Below are positions 1-8,646 of a stretch of DNA of 64,000 nucleotides, one piece after another. The position numbers were made by a program, and so were the translations under genes. Origin of the DNA: Arthrobacter_N sp051262515 (GTDB lineage: Bacteria > Actinomycetota > Actinomycetes > Actinomycetales > Micrococcaceae). The notes below the pieces were generated by a model. The model did not search any database. It had not been told where the DNA came from and was given only the letters and a program-made list of their open reading frames with translations. Positions within the stretch are counted from its first letter, which is position 1; each line of letters begins with the position of its first letter. Where the stretch lies: assembly GCF_051262515.1 (NCBI RefSeq), contig NZ_JBIMER010000014.1, positions 9,543 to 73,542 of the forward strand. The letters run 5' to 3'.

Positions 1-1
1 G

Positions 2-445
2 ATCGTCCTGCCGGGCGGAAAGATCGAACCCGGGGAATCGGCGGCGGCGGCCGCCGCACGGGAACTTGCCGAAGAGACGGGGCTGACCACCGATCCGGTG
101 GCGCTCCGGGAGGTGGCCGGAATCCGCTTCGAATTCCCCGCCCAGCCGCAGGCGGACATGGAATGCACCGTGATGCTGGCCCCGCACACCGCCGGGACGC
201 TGCGCGACACCGACGAACTCCATGGAGCCTGGCATCCCGCCGACGCGCTCCCGACCGACCGGATGTGGGAGGACTCCCCGCGCTGGCTGGTACCGCTGAT
301 CGAGGGGAGGGCCCTGGACGTCCACGTGGTGTTGTCCCGGGACAACGAGGGCGTCGCGGGGTACACCGTGACCGAGCGTCGCGTCCCGGGCTCGCCGGAA
401 CGAGCCGCGGTGGGGAAGGCGGAGGCGTCGCGGCCACGGTCCTGA
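2..445 (+). CDS. Nudix hydrolase, 5' end outside window
   Basis: The reading frame enters from the left edge and ends with TGA at 443-445. The first 30 residues contain a perfect Nudix box (G-x5-E-x7-RE-L-x-EE-x-G-L, about positions 17-85), the Mg2+ and nucleotide-diphosphate binding motif of the family. Family members hydrolyse nucleoside diphosphates linked to other groups; ADP-ribose or a sanitised nucleotide are the usual substrates, but the specificity cannot be read here. The N-terminus is missing, so the length is unknown. The next gene begins 17 bp downstream on the same strand. Confidence 0.85.
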   Translation: MVLPGGKIEPGESAAAAAARELAEETGLTTDPVALREVAGIRFEFPAQPQADMECTVMLAPHTAGTLRDTDELHGAWHPADALPTDRMWEDSPRWLVPLIEGRALDVHVVLSRDNEGVAGYTVTERRVPGSPERAAVGKAEASRPRS

Positions 446-462
446 ACCCCTTTGGCACGGGC

Positions 463-1510
463 ATGCGCGAGCCGGCGCCGCCTGCCGGCCCCTCACCCAC
501 GAAGTCCGGGACGGCGACGGACTCCACGGCGTCCTCGGATCCCGCACCCTCCGGTGCGGCCACCGACCCGCCCGACGAGCAGACGGGGCCGGAACTGCCC
601 AACGGCCTGCTTCCCGCGCACGCCAACGTCCGATGGGACGATTCCCCGGCATGCCGTTCGCTGGACGTCGACACCGTGCTGATCGCGCCCGTCACCGGTG
701 ATGCGCCGCCGGCCCCGCTGGAAGGCGACCCGGACGTCAACCGGGCCGTGGGCTGCGTCGGGGACCACGCGGCCTTCACGGTTTTCACGGATCTCGCCCA
801 TTTCGACGCCGATCACGGCGACACCTTCGCGGGCCTCTACCTGGCGAGTTGGGACGGCGAACGGTGGTGCGCCGACCACAGTGGGACCGACGGCCCGGGA
901 ACGGGCGGACGCGGTATTCGATTCGTTCGGAATCGAGATCGATGATCCCCAGAGTCTCCTGGGCCCCAACACGGCGACGTGGGCACCGGACGAGCCGCAG
1001 GACGACTGGACTGGTCTCGACACGGGCCCCTCGGGCTTCAGCGTGGAGCACCGCTCGGACTGGGAAGTGCGCGAGGCCGATCCGGACGGTGCGCCGTCGC
1101 AGCGTCTCGTGTTCTTCGACCGCTACGGTGCCCACACCGCGAGTCTCGAACGCTTCAGCGCGGATCCGTCCGCCGGCGGAACCTGCGAACCGGGCCAGGA
1201 GACCTACCGCATCCACGCGAGTGAGGCAGTGTCCGCGACGGACGACGCGGGGTCGCTGGAGGTAGCTCTCATGACGGGCACGAACGCCGTCGGGAGCTGG
1301 TCGTTTGTGGGACTTGTGCGCGCCGGACAGCCGGCGGAGGGGGCGCTGTGCGAGGCGGACCGCCTCCTGGAGGTCGACGGGACGTTCGTGGTGGCGCAGG
1401 GCTTGTCCGCTCGGCTCGGGTTCGAATCCGATGCCGAACTTGGGGCCTATTTGGAGTCGCAGTCCTGGGCAGACACGGTCCGCTTCGCACGGTCGCTGCG
1501 CTTCAGCTGA
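463..1510 (+). pseudogene. Frameshifted gene of unknown function
   Basis: Two adjacent frames read as one protein. From ATG 463 a Pro/Ser/Thr-rich stretch of about 45 residues leads into an ordered region containing VRWDDSPACRSLDVDT and LYLASWDGERWCADHSG. Near 890-898 the frame must change by one base, after which the sequence continues as ADAVFDSFGIEIDDP and runs to TGA at 1510. Together the parts give about 349 residues. No family is recognised. The low-complexity N-terminus followed by a compact domain with several Cys suggests a secreted or lipoprotein ancestor whose signal peptide is absent or was lost. The shift lies in a GC-rich run, so a sequencing error is as likely as true decay. 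Confidence 0.55.
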
Positions 1511-1530
1511 CCGGCGCGCGGGGAAACGAG

Positions 1531-1562
1531 GGAGGCCGTGCGGCGATCGCCGCACGGCCTCC
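1531..1562. terminator. 32-bp perfect palindrome, bidirectional terminator
   Basis: Positions 1531-1562 form a perfect 32-bp palindrome (arms beginning GGAGGCCGTG) followed by TTTCGCG. It sits between the convergent ends of the unknown gene (1510, plus) and prpC (1583, minus), the expected place for a shared terminator. There is no clear U-tract, as is common for high-GC actinobacterial hairpins. Confidence 0.75.
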
Positions 1563-1582
1563 TTTCGCGATGGCGCTGTCCG

Positions 1583-2728
1583 TCAGACGGCCCGCTGGTC
1601 CGGTCCGTTGTAGGCCGACAGCGGCCGGATCAGCGAGTTGGCCGCGCGCTGTTCCATGACGTGGGCGGTCCACCCGGTGATGCGCGAGGCGATGAACAGC
1701 GGAGTGAACATGGCCGTGTCGAAACCCATGAGGTGGTAGGTCGGACCGGCGGGGTAGTCCAGGTTCGGCTTGATGTTCTTCGCCTCACCCATTGCCTGCT
1801 CCAGCCCGTCGTACAGACCCAGCATCTCGGCCCGGCCGAAGTGCTCGATCATGCGGTCAAGCGCGGCCTTCATCGACGGCACGCGGGAGTCGCCGCTCTT
1901 GTAGACGCGGTGGCCGAAGCCCATAACCTTCTTCTTTTGGGAGAGGGCCTCCTCCATCCAGGCCTTGGCCCGGGCGGCGGCGTCCTCCCGGGACTCGTCC
2001 GTGCGGATCCCGATCTCCTCGAAGGTGTGCATCACGGCTTCGTTCGCCCCGCCGTGCAGCGGGCCCTTCAGGGCGCCGATGGCGCCGACGACCGCCGAAT
2101 GCAGGTCCGACAGGGTGGAGGTGATCACCCTGGCGGTGAAGGTCGAGGCGTTGAACGAATGCTCGGCGTAGAGGACCATCGAGACGCGGAACGCGTCGAC
2201 GACCTCGGGTGCGGCCTCCTCGCCGAACGTCATCCACAGGAAGTTCTGCGAATAGTCCAAGTCCTCCCGCGGCTCCACCGCATCCAGTCCGCGACGGCGG
2301 CGCTGGTCGTACGCGACGGCGGCGGGGAACGCGGCCAGCAGCGACTTCGCCTTCGCGAGTTCGGCCTCCGGGGAGGAGTCCTCCGCCAGCGGATGGTTGG
2401 CGCCCAGCACCGAGACCGCGGTGCGCGCCACGTCCATCGGGTGGCACGTGGTCGGCAGCAGGTCGATGGCCGCCTTCACGTTCGCCTCCATGGACCGGTT
2501 CGCGCGCTCGAAGGCGACGAACTCCGCCAGTTCGGCCTTGTTGGGGAGGTCGCCGTTCCACAGCAGGAGGGCCACCTCCTCGAAACTCTTGCTGGCCGCG
2601 AGCTCCTGGACCGGATAGCCGCGGTAAAGCAGGGAATTGGTGTCGGGATTGACCTTCGAGACGGCCGTGTAGTCGACGACAACGCCGTCGAGCCCCTTCT
2701 TGATGTCCTTGGTATCGGTATCGCCCAT
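1583..2728 (-). CDS. prpC: 2-methylcitrate synthase / citrate synthase family
   Basis: A 381-residue protein of the citrate synthase family. It condenses propionyl-CoA (or acetyl-CoA) with oxaloacetate, the first committed step of the methylcitrate cycle. Visible family signatures are the LYAEHSFNAST segment with a catalytic His, GPLHGGANEAV, and the MGFGHRVYKSGDSR segment with the second His. The start is ATG 2728, preceded by AAGGAG seven bases upstream; a longer open frame to 2851 runs into prpB and was rejected. It is the last gene of the gntR-prpD-prpB-prpC operon, 22 bp after prpB, and this context selects methylcitrate synthase over housekeeping citrate synthase. Confidence 0.92.
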   Translation of the reverse strand: MGDTDTKDIKKGLDGVVVDYTAVSKVNPDTNSLLYRGYPVQELAASKSFEEVALLLWNGDLPNKAELAEFVAFERANRSMEANVKAAIDLLPTTCHPMDVARTAVSVLGANHPLAEDSSPEAELAKAKSLLAAFPAAVAYDQRRRRGLDAVEPREDLDYSQNFLWMTFGEEAAPEVVDAFRVSMVLYAEHSFNASTFTARVITSTLSDLHSAVVGAIGALKGPLHGGANEAVMHTFEEIGIRTDESREDAAARAKAWMEEALSQKKKVMGFGHRVYKSGDSRVPSMKAALDRMIEHFGRAEMLGLYDGLEQAMGEAKNIKPNLDYPAGPTYHLMGFDTAMFTPLFIASRITGWTAHVMEQRAANSLIRPLSAYNGPDQRAV

Positions 2729-2750
2729 GGTGGTGCTCTCCTTCGAACGC

Positions 2751-3680
2751 TTACGGGTTGGCGTTGTTGCCGTCGATATCCAGGCCGGGGACCTGGAAGT
2801 TGAAGATGCCGGTGTCGAACTTGTTGTAGGCCTCGTAGTCCACCAGTTCATAGAGTCTCACGCGGGTGAGCATGTTGGGCACCTCTTCCTCCTGGCTTCC
2901 GGTGGCGGCGATGGCGTCGAGGGTCCGCTCCGCGGCGCCCATGGCGCTGCGCAGCAGGGTGACCGGGTAGATAACCATGGCGACCCCGACGTCGGCCAGT
3001 TGCCGACGGGTGAACAGCGCGCTTTTGCCGAACTCGGTCATGTTGGCCAAGACCGGAACCTCCACGGCCCCGCAGACGGCCGCGAACTCGGATACGTCCC
3101 GCATGGCCTCCGGGAAGATCGCGTCGGCGCCGGCGTCCACCAGTGCCTTGGCACGGTTGATCGCCGCATCCAGACCATCGACGGCGCGGACGTCCGTGCG
3201 CGCCATGATCAGGAAGTTGGGGTCGCGGCGGGCGTCTGTTGCGGCGGCGACCCGCTTGACCATCGTGTCCAGGTCAACGACGTTCTTGCCGTCGAGGTGG
3301 CCGCAGCGCTTGGGGTTGAACTGGTCCTCGATGTGGCAGCCCGCGAGGCCGGCGTTCTCCAGTTCCTGGACGGAGCGCGCCACGTTCATGGGCTCGCCGA
3401 AGCCGGTGTCGGCGTCGACGAGGGAGGGCAGATCCGTCATCCGGGCGATCTGGCCTGCGCGCTGGGCGACCTCGGTGAGGGTCGTGAGCCCGATGTCGGG
3501 CAGCCCCAGGTCGTTGGCGAGGACCGCGCCGGAGATGTAGACGCCGTCGAAACCCTTTTCCCCGATGAGACGCGCGGAGAGCGGGTTGAAGGCCCCCGGG
3601 AACTGGCGGGCGGTTCCGGGCACGAGCATCCCGCGCAGGGCCGCGCGCTTCTGCGCGGGGGTCACGTTGGAGTACAACAT
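2751..3680 (-). CDS. prpB: Methylisocitrate lyase
   Basis: A 309-residue isocitrate lyase/PEP mutase superfamily enzyme that cleaves 2-methylisocitrate to pyruvate and succinate. The N-terminal segment GVYISGAVLANDLGLPDIG, the metal-site aspartates in LVDADTGFGEP and the KRCGH loop (catalytic Cys) are all present. Start ATG 3680 begins MLYSNVTPAQKR; the upstream in-frame ATG would lie inside prpD. The gene starts 1 bp beyond the prpD stop and is probably translationally coupled to it. Confidence 0.94.
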   Translation of the reverse strand: MLYSNVTPAQKRAALRGMLVPGTARQFPGAFNPLSARLIGEKGFDGVYISGAVLANDLGLPDIGLTTLTEVAQRAGQIARMTDLPSLVDADTGFGEPMNVARSVQELENAGLAGCHIEDQFNPKRCGHLDGKNVVDLDTMVKRVAAATDARRDPNFLIMARTDVRAVDGLDAAINRAKALVDAGADAIFPEAMRDVSEFAAVCGAVEVPVLANMTEFGKSALFTRRQLADVGVAMVIYPVTLLRSAMGAAERTLDAIAATGSQEEEVPNMLTRVRLYELVDYEAYNKFDTGIFNFQVPGLDIDGNNANP

Positions 3681-3681
3681 C

Positions 3682-5199
3682 CTAGAACAGCCCCTTCGGG
3701 GCGGCCGCGAGGTCGATGACGCCGGGGGCCGCAACGATGTTGAGCTGCCCCAGCTCGCCGGAGCCCAGCTTCTCCAGGTTTTCGGCCGCCGCGATGAAGC
3801 GGTCGATCTCGTCGTCCTCGACCAGGCCGGCGGCCAGGGCGCGGAACTTGTTGACGTAGTGCTCGCGGGCGAACGGCCGTGCGCCGAGCGGGTGCGCGTC
3901 GGCGACGGCGATCTCGTCGGTGACCACGGTGCCGTCGTTCAGGGTGATGACCACCGAACCGCCGAAGGCCTTCTCGTTGATGTCCAGCGAGTGGTAGCGG
4001 CGCGTCCACTCGGTGTCTTCCTCGGTGGTGACCTTGTTCCAGAGTTCCACGGTATCGGCACGGCGGGCACGCTCGGGGGAGTACGAGTCGACGTGGTGCC
4101 AGGACCCGTCCTGCAGGGCCACGGTGAAGATGTACGGAATGGAGTGGTCCAGGGTCTCGCGCGAGGCGGTCGGATCGTACTTCTGTGGGTCGTTGGCGCC
4201 CGAACCGATCACGTAGTGGGTGTGGTGGCTGGTCTTGATCAGGACCGAGGCGACGTTCTTGGCGTCGGTCGTCTCCGGGTGTTCGCGGTTGAGCTTGCGG
4301 GCCAAGTCGATCCAGGCCTGCGCCTGGTACTCGGCCGAGTGCTCCTTGGTGTAGGTGTCCAGGATGGCGCGCTTCGCCTCGCCATCCCCCGGCAGCGGCA
4401 CCTCGTAGGCCGCGTCCTTGCCGTCGAGCATCCAGGCGATGACGCCGTCCTCGCCCTCGTAGATCGGCACCGGGGAGGTTTGGCCGCGCATGGCGCGGTC
4501 GGCGGCCTCCACGGCCATCTTGCCCGCGAAGGCCGGAGCGTGCGCCTTCCAGGTGGAGATCTCGCCCTTGCGCGACTGGCGGGTGGCAGTGGTGGTGTGC
4601 AGTCCCTGGCCGACGGCCTGGAAGATGGTTTCGACATCGAGGCCCAGCAGCGTGCCGATGCCGGCGGACGCCGACGGCCCGAGGTGGGCGACGTGGTCGA
4701 TCTTGTGCTTGTGGAGGCAGATGGCCTTCACGAGGTCCACCTGGATCTCGTAACCGGTGGCGATGCCCCGGATCAGGTCCTTGCCGCTGGCGCCGGTGTG
4801 CTGCGCGACGGCGAGGATCGGCGGGATGTTGTCGCCCGGGTGGGAGTACTCGGCGGCCAGGAAGGTGTCGTGGTAATCAAGTTCGCGCACGGCCACGCCG
4901 TTGGCCCAGGCGGCCCACTCGGGGGAGACCTTTTCCGTGATGCCGAAGACCGAGGCGCCCGCCCCGCCGGTCGACGGCGCATGGGTCAGCGCCTGGGCGC
5001 GGGCAGCGACGATGGGTCCGCGGTTCAGCGAGGCTATGGCGACGGAGGCGTTGTCGATGACGCGGTTGATGATCATTTCCGCGACCTCCGGCGCGACCTC
5101 GACCGGATCGGCGGCCACGCGGGCGATCTTGTGGGCCAGCTGCTCTTCGCGGGGAAGGTTTTCCTCCGAGCGGTACACACGTACGGCGTGGTTGATCAT
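3682..5199 (-). CDS. prpD: 2-methylcitrate dehydratase
   Basis: A 505-residue MmgE/PrpD family protein, the usual length for PrpD. It dehydrates 2-methylcitrate to 2-methyl-cis-aconitate. Family features include the N-terminal helical domain with ELDYHDTFLAAEYSHPGDNIPP and the LGPSASAGIGTLLGL and HTTTATRQSRKGEISTWK segments. The start codon overlaps the regulator's stop (ATGA at 5196-5199), so prpD is the first structural gene of the operon and is coupled to gntR translation. Confidence 0.95.
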   Translation of the reverse strand: MINHAVRVYRSEENLPREEQLAHKIARVAADPVEVAPEVAEMIINRVIDNASVAIASLNRGPIVAARAQALTHAPSTGGAGASVFGITEKVSPEWAAWANGVAVRELDYHDTFLAAEYSHPGDNIPPILAVAQHTGASGKDLIRGIATGYEIQVDLVKAICLHKHKIDHVAHLGPSASAGIGTLLGLDVETIFQAVGQGLHTTTATRQSRKGEISTWKAHAPAFAGKMAVEAADRAMRGQTSPVPIYEGEDGVIAWMLDGKDAAYEVPLPGDGEAKRAILDTYTKEHSAEYQAQAWIDLARKLNREHPETTDAKNVASVLIKTSHHTHYVIGSGANDPQKYDPTASRETLDHSIPYIFTVALQDGSWHHVDSYSPERARRADTVELWNKVTTEEDTEWTRRYHSLDINEKAFGGSVVITLNDGTVVTDEIAVADAHPLGARPFAREHYVNKFRALAAGLVEDDEIDRFIAAAENLEKLGSGELGQLNIVAAPGVIDLAAAPKGLF

Positions 5200-5855
5200 T
5201 GGGGATCCTCTCGTGTTGGTGCATGGGATTTGATGTGGTCGAGGCTGTGCTGCAGGTGGAGCATGGTGGCCGCCGCGGCGAGGTCCGGATCGCCGGCCGC
5301 GATGGAACGCGCGATCGCGGCGTGCTCGCCGGCGGAGGCGCGGAGGCGTGCGGGATCGTCTTGGGCCAGCCTCCGAACCCTCGCCAGGTGGACGCGCAAT
5401 CCGCGTAGCGCCTGCTCCAGGTACGGGTTGCGGACCGCATCGTCGATGGCGGCGTCCAGCTCCGAGGCCAGGCGGTAGTAGTTCTCGCGGGGAGCATCAA
5501 CGGTTTTTTCCCCGCTTGGGGTCGCTGCCGCGGCGAAACGCCGCGACAATGCGATAAAGGGGTCCGTGGCGCCGGACCGTGCTGCGATCCGTGCCGATTC
5601 CACCTCGAGTGCCCGTCGCAGTGCGAACAGGTCGTCGACGTGTTCGAGCGAGACATCGGAGACGACGGCGCCCCGGCCGCGTTGCTGGACGGCCAGCCCG
5701 TCGGCCGTCAGCCGGGACAGCGCCTCGCGCAACGGGGTGCGGGAGACGCCGAGCCGTTCCGCCTGCTCCACCTCGCCCAGGACGGTCCCCGGTGGGAGCC
5801 GCCATTCGACGATGTCCCGGCGTAATTCGCCGTACGCCTTGTCACTTGCCCTCAT
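5196..5855 (-). CDS. GntR-family regulator of the prp locus
   Basis: A GntR protein of the FCD subgroup. It has an N-terminal winged helix (LGVSRTPLREALSRLTADGLA) and a C-terminal all-helical ligand domain rich in Asp/Arg/His. ATG 5855 is preferred (219 residues): the longer ATG at 5894 would place the TGTATACAC operator at 5864-5872 inside the coding sequence, and no ribosome-binding site is visible for either start. With a TATACAAT-like -10 just upstream, the message may be leaderless. The context (first gene of an operon with prpDBC, divergent from prpE, operator overlapping its own promoter) suggests autoregulation and control by a propionate-derived ligand. Confidence 0.88.
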   Translation of the reverse strand: MRASDKAYGELRRDIVEWRLPPGTVLGEVEQAERLGVSRTPLREALSRLTADGLAVQQRGRGAVVSDVSLEHVDDLFALRRALEVESARIAARSGATDPFIALSRRFAAAATPSGEKTVDAPRENYYRLASELDAAIDDAVRNPYLEQALRGLRVHLARVRRLAQDDPARLRASAGEHAAIARSIAAGDPDLAAAATMLHLQHSLDHIKSHAPTREDPQ

Positions 5856-5863
5856 ATCGTCAT

Positions 5864-5872
5864 TGTATACAC
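5864..5872. promoter_or_regulatory. Putative GntR operator 1 (TGTATACAC)
   Basis: TGTATACAC lies directly upstream of the preferred gntR start and overlaps a TATACAAT-like -10 on the minus strand. The same 9-mer recurs at 5937-5945 near prpE. FCD-type GntR proteins usually bind short palindromes with a GT...AC core, which this matches. Occupancy would repress gntR-prpDBC. Confidence 0.6.
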
Positions 5873-5935
5873 AGCTGTTCCATTCATGGGCCACTTATCG
5901 CATTTCTTGGGTATTTGGGCGCCGGTCCTTCCACT

Positions 5936-5945
5936 GTGTATACAC
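5936..5945. promoter_or_regulatory. Putative GntR operator 2 (GTGTATACAC)
   Basis: A perfect 10-bp palindrome, 105 bp before the prpE start and 64 bp from operator 1. Its 9-bp core is identical to operator 1. The pair in a divergent promoter region suggests joint control of both arms of the propionate locus. Confidence 0.6.
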
Positions 5946-6050
5946 GTCTCTTGAATTGTTTGTGACGGTCGCCATAGTCTTGGCGCAGACAGGACGGGCC
6001 GAGCACCCGAGACACCGCTCGCGCCGCAAGCAAAGAACAAGGGAGTTCCG

Positions 6051-8036
6051 ATGCCGCCAACGAACGAACAGCCAAGCACGTACCGGGCCACGCACGCAGC
6101 CAGCGTCAAGGATCCCGCGGGCTTCTGGCTCCGCGAGTCCGCGCGCATCGACTGGTCCACGCCACCCACCCGTGGCCTCGACGAATCCGCCGCGCCGCTC
6201 TACGGCTGGTTGCCCGACGGCAGGCTGAACCTCAGCGTCAATGCCTTGGACCGCCACGTGGCCGCCGGAGCGGGGGACCGGGTGGCCCTGGTCTACGACT
6301 CCGCCGTCCTCGGCGCCCGGCGCAGCTACACGTACGCCGAGTTGCTCGCGGAGGTCGAGCGTTTCGCCGGCGTGCTGGTCGGACTCGGCGTCGGCCGCGG
6401 GGACCGCGTCCTGCTGTACCTCCCGATGATTCCGCAGGCCGTGGTGGCCATGCTCGCGTGCGCCAGGATCGGCGCGGTGCACTCGGTGGTGTTCGGTGGT
6501 TTCGCCGCCACCGAGCTCGCGGCGCGTATCGACGACGCCGCTCCGGCAGCGCTGGTCACGGCGACCGGAGGCGTGGAGCCCTCGCGCCGCGTCGAATACC
6601 TTCCAGCGGTCGCGGAGGCGTTGCGGCTCTCCAACCACACCGTCCCGCACGTGGTGGTGCAGCACCGGGACGGTTTCATCGCCAACCTGGCGGAGTACGA
6701 CGGCGGCGTGGCTCGACCGGCGTCGGACGACGCCGGTCGCGCGGCGACCACCTGGCACGACTGGGAGGCGCTCGCGCGGACCGCACGGCCCGCGGCCGCG
6801 GTCGACGTGGACTCCACGCACCCGCTGTACATCCTCTACACCTCGGGGACCACGGGCGCACCCAAGGGCGTCGTCCGGGACACCGGGGGCTACGCCGTGG
6901 CGATGAGCTGGTCCATGGAGAACATCTACGGCGTCCGCGCAGGGGACACCATGTTGACCGCGTCCGACGTCGGTTGGGTGGTCGGGCACTCGTACATCGT
7001 CTACGGCCCGCTCATCGCCGGGGCCACCACGGTGCTCTACGAGGGCAAGCCCGTGGGCACGCCCGACGCCGGTGCCTTCTGGCGTCTCGTCGACGACCAC
7101 CGGGTCAAGGTCCTGTTCACGGCGCCGACCGCACTGCGGGCCATCCGCAAGGCCGACCCGGAGGCGGAACTGCTGGCCGCCCACGACACGTCGTCTCTGC
7201 GCGCGCTCTTCGTCGCGGGGGAGCGGCTCGATCCCGACACCTACGGGTGGGCCACGGCCGTGCTCGGGGTGCCTGTGGTCGACAACTGGTGGCAGACGGA
7301 AACGGGTTGGCCGATCGCCGCCAGCCCTTGGGGGCTGGAGGAACTGCCGCTGAAGCCGGGATCGCCGTCGTTTCCCGTTCCCGGCTACGACGTCCGCATC
7401 CTCGATTCCCTGGGGCAGGAACTTCCGCGCGGACAGGAGGGCAACATCGCCATCCGGCTTCCGCTGCCGCCCGGCGCGTTGACGACCCTCTGGGGAAACG
7501 ACGAGCGGTACATCTCCTCGTACCTGGAGCAGTTCCCCGGCCACTACGCGACCGGCGACTCGGGTCTGCTCGACGCGGACGGATACCTGTACGTGATGGG
7601 CCGCACCGACGACGTCATCAACGTCTCCGGCCACCGACTGTCCACGGGGGCGATGGAGCAGGTGCTGGGTGCCCATCCCGCCGTCGCCGAATGCGCCGTG
7701 ATCGGCGTTGCGGACGGGCTCAAGGGACAGGTTCCCCGCGGGTTCGTGGTCCTGAAGGACGGAGCGGCGACCACCGAGGAGGCGCTGTGCGCCGAACTGG
7801 TGGCCATGGTCCGCGAACGGATCGGCCCGGTGGCGGACTTCCGGCAGGTGCGGATCGTCGAGGCCTTGCCCAAAACGCGCTCCGGCAAGATCCTGCGCAA
7901 AACCATGCGGCAGATCGCCGACGGCGTCGACTATGCGGTGCCGGCGACGATCGAGGATCCCCAGGTCGTGGAGGACCTGATCCCCCTGCTCCGGCCCGAG
8001 GGCTCGCACCAATCCGGCGAAGGGCGCCTGGGATAA
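6051..8036 (+). CDS. prpE: Propionyl-CoA synthetase (acetyl-CoA synthetase-like)
   Basis: A 661-residue ANL-superfamily ligase that activates propionate (or acetate) to its CoA thioester via an acyl-adenylate. Motifs seen are the P-loop YTSGTTGAPKG (about residues 262-272), WWQTETGWP with the conserved Trp of acetate/propionate-type enzymes, the YATGDSG core, and the C-terminal acylation Lys in TRSGKILRK. ATG 6051 is preceded by AGGGAG. It diverges from gntR-prpDBC across a 195-bp region with two shared operators. Its product would feed propionyl-CoA to PrpC. Acetate activity cannot be excluded. Confidence 0.92.
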   Translation: MPPTNEQPSTYRATHAASVKDPAGFWLRESARIDWSTPPTRGLDESAAPLYGWLPDGRLNLSVNALDRHVAAGAGDRVALVYDSAVLGARRSYTYAELLAEVERFAGVLVGLGVGRGDRVLLYLPMIPQAVVAMLACARIGAVHSVVFGGFAATELAARIDDAAPAALVTATGGVEPSRRVEYLPAVAEALRLSNHTVPHVVVQHRDGFIANLAEYDGGVARPASDDAGRAATTWHDWEALARTARPAAAVDVDSTHPLYILYTSGTTGAPKGVVRDTGGYAVAMSWSMENIYGVRAGDTMLTASDVGWVVGHSYIVYGPLIAGATTVLYEGKPVGTPDAGAFWRLVDDHRVKVLFTAPTALRAIRKADPEAELLAAHDTSSLRALFVAGERLDPDTYGWATAVLGVPVVDNWWQTETGWPIAASPWGLEELPLKPGSPSFPVPGYDVRILDSLGQELPRGQEGNIAIRLPLPPGALTTLWGNDERYISSYLEQFPGHYATGDSGLLDADGYLYVMGRTDDVINVSGHRLSTGAMEQVLGAHPAVAECAVIGVADGLKGQVPRGFVVLKDGAATTEEALCAELVAMVRERIGPVADFRQVRIVEALPKTRSGKILRKTMRQIADGVDYAVPATIEDPQVVEDLIPLLRPEGSHQSGEGRLG

Positions 8037-8085
8037 ACTCGCGTGGGACCGGGAGGGTGTCGATTCCGGCGGTGAGGGGAAAACG

Positions 8086-8625
8086 TTGGATCCACTGGGC
8101 GGAATGGGTCGGGAGGAACTCGGCATCCTGACGTGGGTTGCCGCCGGCGTCTTCGCGCTTGCGGTCGGCCTCTGGCGTCCACACGGATTTCATTGGACCG
8201 CTGTTGGATCCGTGCTGCTCTTCGCGGCGCTCAATGCGGGTGCCGGGATCTACGTCCTGAACCACTTCCGTGATTCCCGCTGGGCCGCGGGGGGACAACC
8301 GTCCCTGAGCGTTCCGTCGCTCTCGGGCACGCCCCTGGTCGGACAATACCTCGAATCCCTGGAATCCACCCTGAACGGCGTGGTCGGTGGCATGAACGAT
8401 TTGCTGGCATTCCAACGGGCCCTTCCCGTGGCGCTGGATTTCCTGGCCGTGTCCGGATGGGCCCTCGTGGTGTCGTTTCCGCTGGCCGTTCTCGCCGCCG
8501 GCATCGGTTTAGTCCGGACCCGGCGCAGGGCTGCGGAATTCGAAAAGTACCGTGCCACCGTTGACCTGCTGAAGGACGAGCTCGAGCGGGTCAAGCGGCA
8601 GATTGGGGCGCCGGACCGGCATTAG
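8086..8625 (+). CDS. Small membrane protein of unknown function
   Basis: A 179-residue protein starting at TTG 8086 after a GAGGGGA ribosome-binding site. Hydrophobic segments lie at about residues 14-32, 40-58 and 122-144. A charged helical tail (FEKYRATVDLLKDELERVKRQIG) ends the protein and looks like a short coiled coil. The loop between the second and third segments is about 60 residues long. No family is recognised. It starts 50 bp after prpE on the same strand and may be cotranscribed, but nothing ties it to propionate use. Confidence 0.75.
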   Translation: MDPLGGMGREELGILTWVAAGVFALAVGLWRPHGFHWTAVGSVLLFAALNAGAGIYVLNHFRDSRWAAGGQPSLSVPSLSGTPLVGQYLESLESTLNGVVGGMNDLLAFQRALPVALDFLAVSGWALVVSFPLAVLAAGIGLVRTRRRAAEFEKYRATVDLLKDELERVKRQIGAPDRH

Positions 8626-8646
8626 GCCCATGGGCGGCCGCTGGCG

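Noticed and set aside
6458..8131. A 557-codon plus-strand frame inside prpE
   Set aside because: Out-of-frame reading of prpE with Arg/Gly-rich nonsense sequence.
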